From positions 1 to 41,050 of the forward strand of contig JACAVV010000013.1 of NCBI GenBank assembly GCA_024648695.1: 41,050 nucleotides of DNA, given 5' to 3'. This document shows positions 17,917 to 26,982 of the stretch, one piece after another (the first letter of the stretch is position 1; each line of letters begins with the position of its first letter). The DNA is from Nitrospina sp. (GTDB lineage Bacteria; Nitrospinota; Nitrospinia; Nitrospinales; JACRGP01). The notes under the pieces are model-generated. The model made no database searches and was not told the DNA's origin. It saw only the letters and a program-made list of their open reading frames with translations. A program made the position numbers and the translations under genes.

Positions 17917-18873
17917 CTATTCTTCGGATACTTCGTCCGGAACCACTTTTAATTTCCTGATATCCAGCCATAAGTCAAACAAGCCCAAACCGACAAACAT
18001 GCCAATCAGGATCGGTTGCGAAAACCCCAAACCCAGCAACAGGATTCTAAAAATAATGGGAACGTTTTTTCTTTCCATATAATGCAGGGCAATGGCCAAT
18101 CCCTGGATCATGTAGAGAACGACCATCACGATAAAAACGTTCATTCCCAGAATTTTCGGAGTCCCCTGGGTCGCAAACGAAAGCAACGAAGATATGATAA
18201 AGAGCCAGATAAGGTTATCGGGCATGGACCAACGGGTAAACTTACCGAAAGTATAACCGGCCTCCCCAAACATCCGGGTCCACGCCAGACGCACAAAGGT
18301 GTAATTGAGCAAAGCCACGATCAAGGAACCCATAACAATAAATGCCGGGAATGCAGAAGCAAATGAGGATGAAGTTTGGTCCATGAAAGTATTCATGGCC
18401 TGTATATCCTCGGCACTGGTTCCAGCTCCCTCCAGGCTCTTGATCGATTCCCCGATCTGTTCCTTTATTTGATTTTCAAAAAACTCTACAGGTGAGCCGT
18501 CCTCACCTGAAAGGGTTGTCAGCACCAGCACAATGGATAACAGTGCCGACCCGATCCCACTTAACAGGACCGATCTTTCAATACTCCAATGAAGCCTGAT
18601 TGTCTCCGCCATCAGAAACACCAGAACTCCATATTCGACCAAAAACACCCAAGCCTGATTCATTCCCATTAAAGTGGAAAGTACAATAAACACAAGCCCA
18701 ATACCGATAAGGCCGATTTGCTTTCCATTTTGCAGGTAAATAAAAATCAACGGCGTCGGCGCAAGCACCCCCAGCATCAAACCAAGCGGAGGAAACAACA
18801 TTATGGCCGCCACCAGAATAAAAACAAAGGCCAGAGGAAAAACCAAAGGCGCTAATGGATTTTTGCCAGACAA
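17917..18873 (-). CDS. DUF2232 (YybS-like) multi-pass membrane protein
   Basis: A 318-residue integral membrane protein with about eight hydrophobic segments, beginning LVFPLAFVFILVAAIML and ending with a GIGLGFSQ-type helix (LLLGLGFSQPILIGMFVGLG). Proteins of this type are often encoded between rpsR and rplI, which is where this one sits, one base after the rpsR stop. The function of the family is not established; it has been grouped with membrane transport-like proteins. The family call rests on position and the hydropathy pattern more than on a catalytic motif. Confidence 0.8.
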   Translation of the reverse strand: MSGKNPLAPLVFPLAFVFILVAAIMLFPPLGLMLGVLAPTPLIFIYLQNGKQIGLIGIGLVFIVLSTLMGMNQAWVFLVEYGVLVFLMAETIRLHWSIERSVLLSGIGSALLSIVLVLTTLSGEDGSPVEFFENQIKEQIGESIKSLEGAGTSAEDIQAMNTFMDQTSSSFASAFPAFIVMGSLIVALLNYTFVRLAWTRMFGEAGYTFGKFTRWSMPDNLIWLFIISSLLSFATQGTPKILGMNVFIVMVVLYMIQGLAIALHYMERKNVPIIFRILLLGLGFSQPILIGMFVGLGLFDLWLDIRKLKVVPDEVSEE

Positions 18874-18874
18874 T

Positions 18875-19111
18875 TTAATGTTCTACAGAAAACGGTAGCA
18901 AGGCAATGTTTCTGGCCCGCTTGATGGCGGTGGTCAATTGCCTTTGGTGTTTGGAACAGTTTCCGGAAATACGAGAAGGAACGATCTTCCCGCGCTCGGA
19001 AATGAGCGGTTTTAAAGTTTTTACATCATAAAACAAAATTCGTTCGACCTTGTCCGCACAAAACCGGCAGATTTTTTGTGAAAAAAATGAACGCTTTTTA
19101 AATCCTGTCAT
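18875..19111 (-). CDS. rpsR: ribosomal protein bS18
   Basis: A 78-residue bS18, which pairs with bS6 on the small-subunit platform. [48 protein letters not shown] is the standard family core. The N-terminal CRFC plus the later Cys in GNCSKHQ form a zinc-ribbon-like set, so this is the cysteine-containing (C+) type. It follows ssb at a 73-base interval and precedes the DUF2232 gene by one base. Confidence 0.96.
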   Translation of the reverse strand: MTGFKKRSFFSQKICRFCADKVERILFYDVKTLKPLISERGKIVPSRISGNCSKHQRQLTTAIKRARNIALLPFSVEH

Positions 19112-19184
19112 TGCATCCTCAAATGAGTATTTTCGTTAATTATCAAACGCCCCCAACAACAAACCGGGCGCACCTGATTTCATT

Positions 19185-19610
19185 CTAAAAAGGTATATCG
19201 TCATCCTGGGAAGAAGCGCTTTGGCCCTGACCCTGACTTTGATTTTGACTGTAAGATGAGTCGCCTGAAGTTGGCCTGGAATCGGCCCGTCCCAGAAACT
19301 GGACGTTTTCCGCCACCACTTCGAGCTTGTTTCTTTTTTGCCCGTCGCTGGTTTCCCAGGAATTCAGACGCAAGCGGCCTTCAATAAAGGCACCGCTACC
19401 TTTACTCAAATACTGGGCACAGTTTTCTCCCTGTTTGCCCCATACGGTGATATCGACAAAGCAAACTTCTTCCTTCATCTCATCCCCTTGCTTGTATTTG
19501 CGATTGACTGCCAACCCGAAACTGGCCAACGCCGCTCCTCCCGGGGTGTAACGCAATTCGGGATCCCGTGTCAGGTTTCCCATAAGCATCACTTTATTAA
19601 CAGAAGGCAT
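19185..19610 (-). CDS. ssb: single-stranded DNA-binding protein SSB
   Basis: A 141-residue SSB that coats single-stranded DNA in replication and repair. The OB-fold covers residues 1-108: NKVMLMGNLTRDPELRYTPGG, then FVDITVWGKQGENCAQYLSKG and IEGRLRLNSWETSDGQKR. A Gln/Ser/Gly-rich linker follows, and the protein ends in the partner-binding tip DDDIPF. It starts two bases after the rpsF stop, an arrangement that suggests coupled translation. Confidence 0.97.
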   Translation of the reverse strand: MPSVNKVMLMGNLTRDPELRYTPGGAALASFGLAVNRKYKQGDEMKEEVCFVDITVWGKQGENCAQYLSKGSGAFIEGRLRLNSWETSDGQKRNKLEVVAENVQFLGRADSRPTSGDSSYSQNQSQGQGQSASSQDDDIPF

Positions 19611-19612
19611 TG

Positions 19613-20065
19613 TCAGGAATCTCCATCCGATTCAGCAACTGCGGTTTTTTCAGCTTTAGGCGCACTTTCCTTAGCCGCTTCAGGCTCCTTTTTCTCGGCT
19701 TTATCTTTATTGTCTTCGGACGATTCACCTTCTGCCACTTCTTCCAGGGAACCTTTGCCCAAAGCCCAATCCAGTTCATCCTGCTCCAGGCGAATGACCA
19801 AAAACTTAATCAGCAAATCATAAAGCTTGAATTCATTTTCCAGCTCGGTGATTTTTGCGCCATCACAGGAATGATAAATATTCAGATAGTACCCGAACCG
19901 GTTCTTTTTGACCCGGTAAGCGAGGCGTTTTTTGCCCCACTTTTCTGTTTTTATGATTTCACCGCCAAATTTGGAGATAAAGGAACCGATTTTTTCGATG
20001 GCTTGGTCGACTTGGGGTTCGTCTAAATCGGGCTTAAGAATAACGACGCTTTGATAGGTACGCAA
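19613..20065 (-). CDS. rpsF: ribosomal protein bS6 with charged C-terminal tail
   Basis: A 150-residue bS6. The family core covers about residues 1-100 (TYQSVVILKPDL, then GKKRLAYRVKKNRFGYYLNIYH). The remaining 45-50 residues are a Glu/Lys/Ala/Ser-rich low-complexity tail. The start is TTG at 20065, supported by a very strong AGGAGGAGG site (20079-20071) and by the family N-terminus; there is no alternative ATG. It is the first gene of the rpsF-ssb-rpsR operon and is divergent from the beta-propeller lipoprotein gene. Confidence 0.95.
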   Translation of the reverse strand: MRTYQSVVILKPDLDEPQVDQAIEKIGSFISKFGGEIIKTEKWGKKRLAYRVKKNRFGYYLNIYHSCDGAKITELENEFKLYDLLIKFLVIRLEQDELDWALGKGSLEEVAEGESSEDNKDKAEKKEPEAAKESAPKAEKTAVAESDGDS

Positions 20066-20215
20066 TAGTGCCTCCTCCTGAGTTTAATAGCCCTGACCAA
20101 ATGCCAGGGCGAGGGGTTGAAGTATTTATGTTATATTGTCGGTGATTTTTACATAGGATGCGTTTTTAAGCAAGCGAAATCACATCCATTGACTGCCTGC
20201 AACGGAACCCGGCCC

Positions 20216-21379
20216 GTGAAATTTTCCTTTTCTGAAATAGCTTCCCCCTGGCAACACTCACTTTATGTTTTCAGCATAATCATTCTCCTGACCCCGGTTT
20301 GGGGATGCGATTTCAAATTGCCGGAACGTCCGCCGGATTTGTTTTACAAATCCAATGAAATCAGGGTGGGACTGGGACCGGAGTTTTTGTTTTCGCAGGA
20401 CTTTAATAACGACGGTGAACTGGACATCGCTTCAGTCAACAGCAAGGATCACAGCCTTGACATTATTTTGGGGAAAGGGGACGGCACATTCCGCTTTCCA
20501 CAAACCTATAGAGTGTTTTCCGAACCCACTGCCCTGAGTTCGGGAGATTTCAACAACGATTCTTATCAGGACCTGGTCCTAAATTCGCGGGGAGAAAACT
20601 GTTTAACCCTGCTACTTGGGACCGCCAATGGCAAATTCCTGCCCGCCCAGCGAATTCCTACCGGGAAAGTGCCTTTATGGGTGATTGTGCAGGACTTCGA
20701 TTCGGACGGGAACCTCGATCTTGCGGTTACCTTGACTTTCGACAAAATGGAAATCAAGATGGGCACCGGATCGGGCACTTTTAAAAAAGGAGATACCTAT
20801 TATACCGGGTCGAGATCCCTCTCCGGAGTTGCCAGTGATTTTAATGGGGACGGTGTAAGCGATATCGCATTGGCAGTCAGCAGTGCCAATTCCAGTTCCA
20901 TCCGGATATATACGGGAAACGGCGACGGCACTTTTCAGCAAACCCTTCGCTTTGCCCGAGGGCTGGTTCCCCTGGCATTAATCAAAAGAGACATGAATGA
21001 CGACGGGCTGGAAGATTTGATAACCGCCACAGGAGGCGGGGATAATTTGTTCCTGTTTTATTCCAACGGCGACGGGACGTTTAAAGAAAAAATAACCTTT
21101 GCCGCCGGGGGAGGACCTACGGCCCTGGTCGCCGGCCATTTTAACGAAGACCGTTTTCTGGATGTCGCTGTTGCCAATTCGCGAAGCAGTAATTTTTCTG
21201 TAGTGATGAGAAGACCAGACGGCAGATTTAAATTCCCCACCCGGGATTACGTTACAGGGGGAACCCCTTTGGCGATCACCAGCGGGGATTACAATGGCGA
21301 TAAAATGACAGATATAGCCGTTGTCAGCAACGCCACAAGGATTTTGGAAGTTTATTTACAAAAGCGCTTGCTGAAATAA
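20216..21379 (+). CDS. FG-GAP/VCBS beta-propeller lipoprotein
   Basis: A 387-residue exported protein, probably a lipoprotein: a hydrophobic stretch LYVFSIIILLTPVWG precedes Cys in a lipobox-like VWGC. The mature part has seven Asp-rich Ca2+-binding loops of the FG-GAP/VCBS type: DFNNDGELD, DFNNDSYQD, DFDSDGNLD, DFNGDGVSD, DMNDDGLED, HFNEDRFLD and DYNGDKMTD. This fits a seven-bladed propeller. Such domains mediate binding at the cell surface; no enzyme domain is attached. A GTG at 20216 puts the signal segment near the N-terminus; a TTG at 20117 would add 33 residues. It is divergent from rpsF and converges with the ABC binding-protein gene. Confidence 0.82.
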   Translation: MKFSFSEIASPWQHSLYVFSIIILLTPVWGCDFKLPERPPDLFYKSNEIRVGLGPEFLFSQDFNNDGELDIASVNSKDHSLDIILGKGDGTFRFPQTYRVFSEPTALSSGDFNNDSYQDLVLNSRGENCLTLLLGTANGKFLPAQRIPTGKVPLWVIVQDFDSDGNLDLAVTLTFDKMEIKMGTGSGTFKKGDTYYTGSRSLSGVASDFNGDGVSDIALAVSSANSSSIRIYTGNGDGTFQQTLRFARGLVPLALIKRDMNDDGLEDLITATGGGDNLFLFYSNGDGTFKEKITFAAGGGPTALVAGHFNEDRFLDVAVANSRSSNFSVVMRRPDGRFKFPTRDYVTGGTPLAITSGDYNGDKMTDIAVVSNATRILEVYLQKRLLK

Positions 21380-21386
21380 GTGGGTA

Positions 21387-23507
21387 TCAACTGAGCATTT
21401 GTGGAAATTTGCCCAACTTTTTCCACTTGTTGAAATAATAATCAATTCGTCCATCTTTTGTTGGATAGATCTTTTTGTATTGCTCCGACCCATCCGGTTG
21501 GCTTTCAACAATAACTATCCTTTTATCTAGCACTTTTGTGGATTTAGCTACATAGAGAAAGGTATAAGGTTGATCTCGCGCTATCAGGCGATGGAGTTTC
21601 CGGGCCAGGCGAATTTGTACATTCCTGTCATATTCCTTACGGATTCTGAGAATCAAAGCATCCGCTTCCGGGTTTTTATAACCGACAAAATTCAATTGTT
21701 GCGGTCCCGTTTGGCTGGAGTGCCATAGCTGGAACAAATCCGGATCGTATCCCATACTCCAACCCAGCACCAGAGCATCGAATTTGGCTTTATTGACAAA
21801 GTCCGTTAAAAACACCGCCCATTCAAAAAATTGCGTGTTGCACTTGATTCCTATTTTGCGCCAACTGTTCTGAGCAATTGCCAATATGTTTTTCCGCACC
21901 GCATTGCCGCTATTGGTGATCAAGTTGAATTCGAATACCTTCCCATCTTTCTCCAGAAACCCGTCAGCATTTTTTTTCCACCCCACCTCTTCCAGAATTT
22001 TTAACGCTCCCTTAGGATCGTAGGGAATCGGCGCCACATCCGGGTCGTACCAATCAGATACCTTTGGATAAGGCCCGTTGACTCTCTCGCCTTCCCCATA
22101 AAGGACAAATTTGATGATTTTTTCGGTATCAATGGCCATTCCCAGAGCTTTGCGCACCCTGCGATCTGCAAACAAAGGATTGCGCAGGTTATACCCTATA
22201 TAGGAATAAAACGATCCGATACTGGAAAAATGCTGGTACGCCTCATCCTGTTTAAAACGTGCGATCTGGTGAGGCATAGCCTGATAATTGTCAACCGCTC
22301 CGGTATAAAACTCCATTTCCTGAGTGAGAGGATCCGGGATGATGCGCATGACAAACTCTTTGTACTCCGGAGGAGAATCCCAATAATTCCCGTTGGAAAC
22401 CAGACGAATATAGACATCGCTTTTCCACTCAGCAAATTTAAAGGGTCCGGTACCAATGGGATGGCGATTGAAATCGCTTTCACGCATAGAGGGGGTAGTG
22501 TCCAAAGGCAAACCAGGTTCGGGAGCAACACCGGGGTCAAATAAATGTTCGGGCAAAATACCCATCATCCAGGCATTGATTGCTGGAGAAAATAATCTCT
22601 TGTAGGTGAACCGGATGCGATACGGACTTAGGGCAACGGCAGATTTTACTGGCTCATAATCTGATGTCCTGGGAGAAGCGTTCTTTGGGTTCATGATCGC
22701 CCTGTAGGTAAACAGTACGTCGCCAGAATCAAATTCATGCCCATCGTGAAACAGGACCCCTTTCCTTAAATGAAATTCAATGACCGGATTGTGTTCGAGA
22801 ATCGGGATCCATTCTGCCAGTTTAGGTTTCAGGATAATTCTATCTTCCGCCGTATCTGTTTGAATGTAAGTTTCGCGATGAAAATTTTCTTCATAATTTT
22901 TTCCAATCAAATCCAAAACGGGTTTAAAAAAATCCTGGTCGATTTTTTTGAGAGTAAACTTGATTCTGGGTGGCATGGACACGGTATATTTGATTTCACG
23001 CACCTGGCCGGTTTCCTCTTTTTTTTTGTCTTTTCTGGATATTTTGGGAGGGGTGAATAACCTTTTAAAAGTTTGGGCCGGAACCAGTTCCCAGGATTTT
23101 ATATTGCCCATCCACTTCTCGTTTTCGGCCAGGGACTTTTTCAAAAACGCCAACCACTCTTCAGGAGTATCTAAAACCGTTTCGTGAAGAGTTATCCCGA
23201 GATTCAGGGTTAAATACGCTTCCTCGTACTGAATCCAGCTCTCAGCAAGGCGGGGACGGAAATTCAGTTGGTCATCGTAATCAATGAGCCCGTCGAAAAC
23301 CAGGTCGTTGATAACCGAACTTGAAGAGTCCGCACTTAAAATCGAATTCAGGATCTGGGCATCTCCTCCAGAACTTTGTATATAACGAATGAGTCTTTGC
23401 GGATTTCCTTTGGCCTGGTTCTCGTAAGTAGGCACCCAAAAAAAAGATTGAAAAAGAAAACCTGTAAGTACTAACGGGGCAAAAATCAGGATGCGTTTGG
23501 TCCACAT
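21387..23507 (-). CDS. ABC-type peptide/oligopeptide-binding protein (family 5)
   Basis: A 706-residue extracytoplasmic solute-binding protein of the DppA/OppA family. The N-terminus (KRILIFAPLVLTGFLFQSFFW) is a signal or membrane anchor without a lipobox Cys. Family features include NDLVFDGLIDYDDQLNFRPRLAESW, VIEFHLRKGVLFHDGHEFDSGDVLFTYRAI, GTGPFKFAEW and RRVRKALGMAIDTEKII. It is longer than typical (500-600 residues) because the region after the first domain (about 95-240) carries an insertion with a Lys-rich segment and a second motif-like stretch. No permease or ATPase genes adjoin it, so it either serves a transporter encoded elsewhere or has another role. Confidence 0.88.
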   Translation of the reverse strand: MWTKRILIFAPLVLTGFLFQSFFWVPTYENQAKGNPQRLIRYIQSSGGDAQILNSILSADSSSSVINDLVFDGLIDYDDQLNFRPRLAESWIQYEEAYLTLNLGITLHETVLDTPEEWLAFLKKSLAENEKWMGNIKSWELVPAQTFKRLFTPPKISRKDKKKEETGQVREIKYTVSMPPRIKFTLKKIDQDFFKPVLDLIGKNYEENFHRETYIQTDTAEDRIILKPKLAEWIPILEHNPVIEFHLRKGVLFHDGHEFDSGDVLFTYRAIMNPKNASPRTSDYEPVKSAVALSPYRIRFTYKRLFSPAINAWMMGILPEHLFDPGVAPEPGLPLDTTPSMRESDFNRHPIGTGPFKFAEWKSDVYIRLVSNGNYWDSPPEYKEFVMRIIPDPLTQEMEFYTGAVDNYQAMPHQIARFKQDEAYQHFSSIGSFYSYIGYNLRNPLFADRRVRKALGMAIDTEKIIKFVLYGEGERVNGPYPKVSDWYDPDVAPIPYDPKGALKILEEVGWKKNADGFLEKDGKVFEFNLITNSGNAVRKNILAIAQNSWRKIGIKCNTQFFEWAVFLTDFVNKAKFDALVLGWSMGYDPDLFQLWHSSQTGPQQLNFVGYKNPEADALILRIRKEYDRNVQIRLARKLHRLIARDQPYTFLYVAKSTKVLDKRIVIVESQPDGSEQYKKIYPTKDGRIDYYFNKWKKLGKFPQMLS

Positions 23508-23629
23508 TTTAGTTATACCGGGTTCGAGTGTTTTTGCGGTTCAACCAATTCTTTATTTTACTTTCTCGCTCCGTCTCAACATAATGTAAAATCAAACGCT
23601 TTTCCACAATTAAAGATTCAAATTTTTTC

Positions 23630-23658
23630 TTGACTTAAAACCGTTTTACTTTTATTAA
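23630..23658 (+). promoter_or_regulatory. sigma-70-type promoter for the ferredoxin gene
   Basis: TTGACT (23630-23635) and TATTAA (23653-23658) are exactly 17 bases apart. A start near 23665 would give a leader of about 120 bases before the ferredoxin ATG. Confidence 0.5.
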
Positions 23659-23785
23659 GTAGAGACCTCCTGAAGTGATATTTGCGATCCTTCAGGATAA
23701 AAATTCGATAACTCCAAGGCATGACCAAAGATTTGAATATTGTATTTTTTTTAAAACATTAATTACTTTCTAGTGAGGAATTTTT

Positions 23786-24124
23786 ATGGCTACCATTATT
23801 ACGGAAGAATGTATTAACTGTGGTGTTTGTGAACCGGAATGTCCAAACGGTGCTATCGACGATGGTACCAAAACCGATGCTGATATTTATGTAATTGATC
23901 CTGAGTTATGTACCGAGTGTGTTGGTTTCCATGGCGAGGAAGCCTGCCAGGAAGTATGTCCTGTTGACTGCTGTATTCCGGACGAAGACATTCAGGAAAC
24001 GGAAGAAGATTTGCTGGAAAGAGCCAAGAAACTGCATCCCGATCAGACGTTCCCAGGTTTGGATGAATTGACCAATGAGACTTCTCCGTTCAGGAATCCT
24101 GATAGAAAGAACGCAAACCTTTAA
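23786..24124 (+). CDS. 2[4Fe-4S] ferredoxin (YfhL/Allochromatium type)
   Basis: A 112-residue small electron carrier. The first cluster motif is CINCGVCEPECP. The second is the expanded CTEC-x8-CQEVCP with a further Cys in VDCC, the pattern of Allochromatium vinosum-type and YfhL ferredoxins, whose clusters have unusually low potentials. A helical C-terminal extension (DIQETEEDLLERAKKLHP) also fits that type. It stands alone with its own promoter-like sequence and a GAGGAA site before the ATG. The partner enzyme cannot be told from the neighbours. Confidence 0.93.
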   Translation: MATIITEECINCGVCEPECPNGAIDDGTKTDADIYVIDPELCTECVGFHGEEACQEVCPVDCCIPDEDIQETEEDLLERAKKLHPDQTFPGLDELTNETSPFRNPDRKNANL

Positions 24125-24249
24125 TTTCTTTTGAATTAAACGGTTTCTATTTTGGGGATTTGTGTTATGATGTTTTTTCTTCACTGAAAACATCCGTCCT
24201 CAAGATCGTTTGTTTTTTCTATTTCATTTATTATTTCAGGGTTCGATAC

Positions 24250-24266
24250 CTTCAGATAATCTGAAG
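24250..24266. repeat. inverted repeat upstream of tRNA-fMet
   Basis: CTTCAGAT and ATCTGAAG are separated by one base, 34 bases before the mature tRNA. It could lie in the tRNA promoter or in the 5' leader of the precursor. Confidence 0.4.
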
Positions 24267-24299
24267 TTTGAGCAGAAGTATCAATTCTTCCGATAATAT

Positions 24300-24376
<77 letters not shown>

Positions 24377-24383
24377 AAAAATT

Positions 24384-24419
24384 AAGGGGTTGGCCTTTAA
24401 AAGGTTAACCCTTTTTTTT
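24384..24419 (+). terminator. Rho-independent terminator of tRNA-fMet
   Basis: AAGGGGTTGGCCT and AGGTTAACCCTT form a stem with G-U pairs and a bulge, directly followed by eight T. It begins eight bases after the CCA end. Confidence 0.82.
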
Positions 24420-24458
24420 CGACCGTTTTTAGTCTTTGAGTAAAATATTCTCCAGACC

Positions 24459-24749
24459 ATGCGATTTCATAAGCCTTATCCCTTAAGAACCCGCGCTGGT
24501 TTCCCCAAGTCATACCGTTTAATATTTCTGTATTGGATGGCGGTAACTTGCATGGCCTGCTCTGCGCCAAAACTCATTCCCCCGGACAACAAAAGTGTCG
24601 ATGAACTGCGTAGCGACTACCGGTACTGCAAAGAAGAAGCAGATAAATGGGCTTCCACCAAGGGAGGCTTCAGCGGTTTCCTCAATTCCACCCAGAACAG
24701 AAACTACTATCAGGTCTGTATGATTGGTCGCGGGTGGACGCCGGATTAA
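24459..24749 (+). CDS. small lipoprotein with CMxxRGW-type C-terminus
   Basis: A 96-residue exported protein. A basic N-terminus and the hydrophobic segment LIFLYWMAVTCMA precede Cys in a lipobox-like MAC. The mature part has YRYCKEEADKW and ends in VCMIGRGWTPD. Small lipoproteins ending in a C-M-x-x-R-G-W/Y motif are common in proteobacteria and have no assigned role. The two remaining mature cysteines could form a disulfide. The ATG lacks a strong ribosome-binding site, so the N-terminus is tentative. Confidence 0.68.
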   Translation: MRFHKPYPLRTRAGFPKSYRLIFLYWMAVTCMACSAPKLIPPDNKSVDELRSDYRYCKEEADKWASTKGGFSGFLNSTQNRNYYQVCMIGRGWTPD

Positions 24750-24852
24750 CCAGATTCCTCGAGCCTGGGAGTTTTTATTTGGGTTTTAGAAAAAATATAG
24801 TGGTATCCTTAAACCCGGTTTTGTAGAAACTTTTCAGGTGTAAAACCTTTTA

Positions 24853-26898
24853 TTGACAAGGGGTTCGAACACCCGCTTCCCTGAAAACTTTAAAATTTCC
24901 CTGCCCGTGCACGATTACAGTCTTTTCCAGGATTTGACCATTTTATTATTGGTCTCCCTACCCATCAACCTGCTGTTTCATAGAATCCAGTTACCCTCCA
25001 CAATGGGCTTTTTGGTGGCGGGCATTTTAATTGGCCCTAATGGGCTTTCCTGGATTGGGCATCCCGATTCGGTAAATAACCTGGCGGAAATCGGAGTGGT
25101 GCTTTTGTTGTTTGTGATTGGTTTGGAGTTTTCACTTTCGAAAGTTTTAAAAAGCCTGGCCGGGGTGGCTGGTAGCGGGAGCATCCAGATACTGTTAACC
25201 TCTGCCGTGGTGTTTTTAATCTGCCGCGAGGCTTCATTTCCGACCCACCAGAGCTTGTTTATCGGCCTGTTAATCGCTTTCAGCAGTACTGCGATTGTTA
25301 TCAAGATGCTAACAGATTCCGCGGAACTGGACACCATGCACGGCCGTTTGAGTATCGGCATTTTGTTGTTCCAGGATATTTGCGTGGTCCCGACGATGGC
25401 GATCATTCCTTTGTTGGCCCAGGCAGACCAGTCGGGTTGGGGAGATCTGGTTCTTGCTCTCCTGAAAGCTTTAGCGGCCATTGCTTCCATTTTCCTGATT
25501 TCGCGCTGGGTCGTTCCCAGAGCTCTGCATATTATCAGTACCATGGGAAGCAAAGAAAATCTGACTCTGTTTGTCATCTTTTTGATTCTAGGCACCGGTT
25601 GGCTTTCTCAAAGCCTTGGCTTATCCCTTGCTATGGGCGCTTTCATTGCCGGATTGATTTTGGCTGAAACGGAATACAGTTATCAAATCATCCTGGATAT
25701 TTTGCCTCTCCGGGATTATTTTGTGAGCATCTTTTTCATAGCCACAGGAATGCTTTTGGATTTCCAACAGCTCTTGCATTCCTTCCCATTTTATCTGGGC
25801 ATCACCCTGTTAGTGATCCTTTTTAAAACAGTTATCACCAGCTTGGCCTCCCTGGCCATCAGAAATCCTCTTCGTGTCTCGTTGATTACCGGATTCAATT
25901 TGTCGCAGGTGGGAGAGTTTTCCCTGGTTATGGCCGGAATGGCATTGAGCGATCAACTGATATCCCCATCCTTGTTTCAATCGCTTTTAATCGTTTCCAT
26001 TTTGAGCATGTTGATTTCACCGATCATTATTCAAAATGCTTCAGCACTGGCGTTGGGAATCACGCGTATCATTGCCCCAAAACTTGCCACAGTTGAACCT
26101 AAAGAAGAGGAAACTTCTGAAAAGAAGCCTTTGAAGGATCACGTTATCATCGTGGGCTATGGTCTGGGCGGACGCCATCTTTCCAAGGTGTTGCAGGAGT
26201 CGAGCATTTCCTATATCGTGATCGATCAGGACAGTGAACAAATCAAGCAGGCCTTGTCTGAAGGCGTGTCCGCTTGCTATGGGGACGTGACCCAGCGGGA
26301 AAATCTGCATCGCGCGGGCATTGAATCTGCGCGCATGATCGTCTTCCTCACTTCGGATTATTTTGCAACCACCCAGGGCGTGAAACTGGCGCGCCAACTC
26401 AATCCACAAATTTATGTCATGGTGCGCACCCGGTACGCGTCGCAGGCCGATGAGGTGACTTCCGCCGGAGCGAATCAGGTCATTCCTGAAGAGTTTGAAA
26501 CGTCCATTGAAATTTTTTCAAGAGTGTTGAAGGAATACCACATCCCCAATAATATTATTGAACAACAAATTGAATTGGTAAGATTGGAAGGTTATGCGAT
26601 GTTTCGTGGAGTGTCTTTTTCTGCAGAGTCCCTGGGAAAGTTCTCCACTTACCTGACGGCCAGTCTGACGGAATCCTTTCATATCCTGGACTCTTCCTGG
26701 GTCAATAAAAAAATGTTGAAAGACCTTGCAATAAGCGAAAAAAGTGGCGTCACCTTACTGGCAGTCGTGCGCGACCAAAAAGTCCATGCCCATCCGGAAC
26801 AGGAGTTTAGGTTTCAGGAGGAAGACATTATCATTTTATTCGGAAGCCACGCCCAACTGGACAAAGGTTTGGAACTACTGCAAAAGGGTCCCGGTTGA
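24853..26898 (+). CDS. KefB/C-like monovalent cation:proton antiporter (CPA2) with TrkA domains
   Basis: A 681-residue membrane protein. Residues about 25-405 hold some 12 hydrophobic segments of the Na+/H+ exchanger fold, with MGFLVAGILIGPNGL, FVIGLEFSLSKVLK and GILLFQDICVVPTMAI as in Kef proteins. Residues about 430-545 form a TrkA-N (RCK) NAD-binding domain (HVIIVGYGLGGRHLSKVL and the distal Asp in IDQD). Residues about 590-675 are TrkA-C. It should exchange K+ or Na+ for protons under nucleotide control. The start is unsettled: TTG at 24853, or GTG at 24907, which would begin just before the first membrane helix. Confidence 0.9.
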   Translation: MTRGSNTRFPENFKISLPVHDYSLFQDLTILLLVSLPINLLFHRIQLPSTMGFLVAGILIGPNGLSWIGHPDSVNNLAEIGVVLLLFVIGLEFSLSKVLKSLAGVAGSGSIQILLTSAVVFLICREASFPTHQSLFIGLLIAFSSTAIVIKMLTDSAELDTMHGRLSIGILLFQDICVVPTMAIIPLLAQADQSGWGDLVLALLKALAAIASIFLISRWVVPRALHIISTMGSKENLTLFVIFLILGTGWLSQSLGLSLAMGAFIAGLILAETEYSYQIILDILPLRDYFVSIFFIATGMLLDFQQLLHSFPFYLGITLLVILFKTVITSLASLAIRNPLRVSLITGFNLSQVGEFSLVMAGMALSDQLISPSLFQSLLIVSILSMLISPIIIQNASALALGITRIIAPKLATVEPKEEETSEKKPLKDHVIIVGYGLGGRHLSKVLQESSISYIVIDQDSEQIKQALSEGVSACYGDVTQRENLHRAGIESARMIVFLTSDYFATTQGVKLARQLNPQIYVMVRTRYASQADEVTSAGANQVIPEEFETSIEIFSRVLKEYHIPNNIIEQQIELVRLEGYAMFRGVSFSAESLGKFSTYLTASLTESFHILDSSWVNKKMLKDLAISEKSGVTLLAVVRDQKVHAHPEQEFRFQEEDIIILFGSHAQLDKGLELLQKGPG

Positions 26899-26940
26899 CT
26901 GGAGTTAACGTTCATTTTATCAACTTGAGTTATTGACAAG

Positions 26941-26982
26941 GGTACCCTCTCTCCCCTGGCGGAAAAGGTCAGGGTGAGGAGG
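26941..26982. repeat. intergenic palindromic repeat of the CCCTCTCCCC...GGGTGAGG kind
   Basis: The spacer contains CCCTCTCTCCCCTGGCGG followed by AAAAGGTCAGGGTGAGGA. Short GC-rich motifs of this CCCTCTCCCC/GTCAGGGTGAGG type recur between genes in many bacterial genomes and produce false small frames read as LTLTFSARGER, which occurs here on the minus strand. Only this copy is in the window, so repetition in this genome is not shown. Confidence 0.45.

Noticed and set aside
24268-24297. TTGAGC-N18-GATAAT as the promoter of tRNA-fMet
   Set aside because: The -10 would lie only three bases before the mature 5' end, so transcription would start inside the tRNA; the real promoter must be further upstream.
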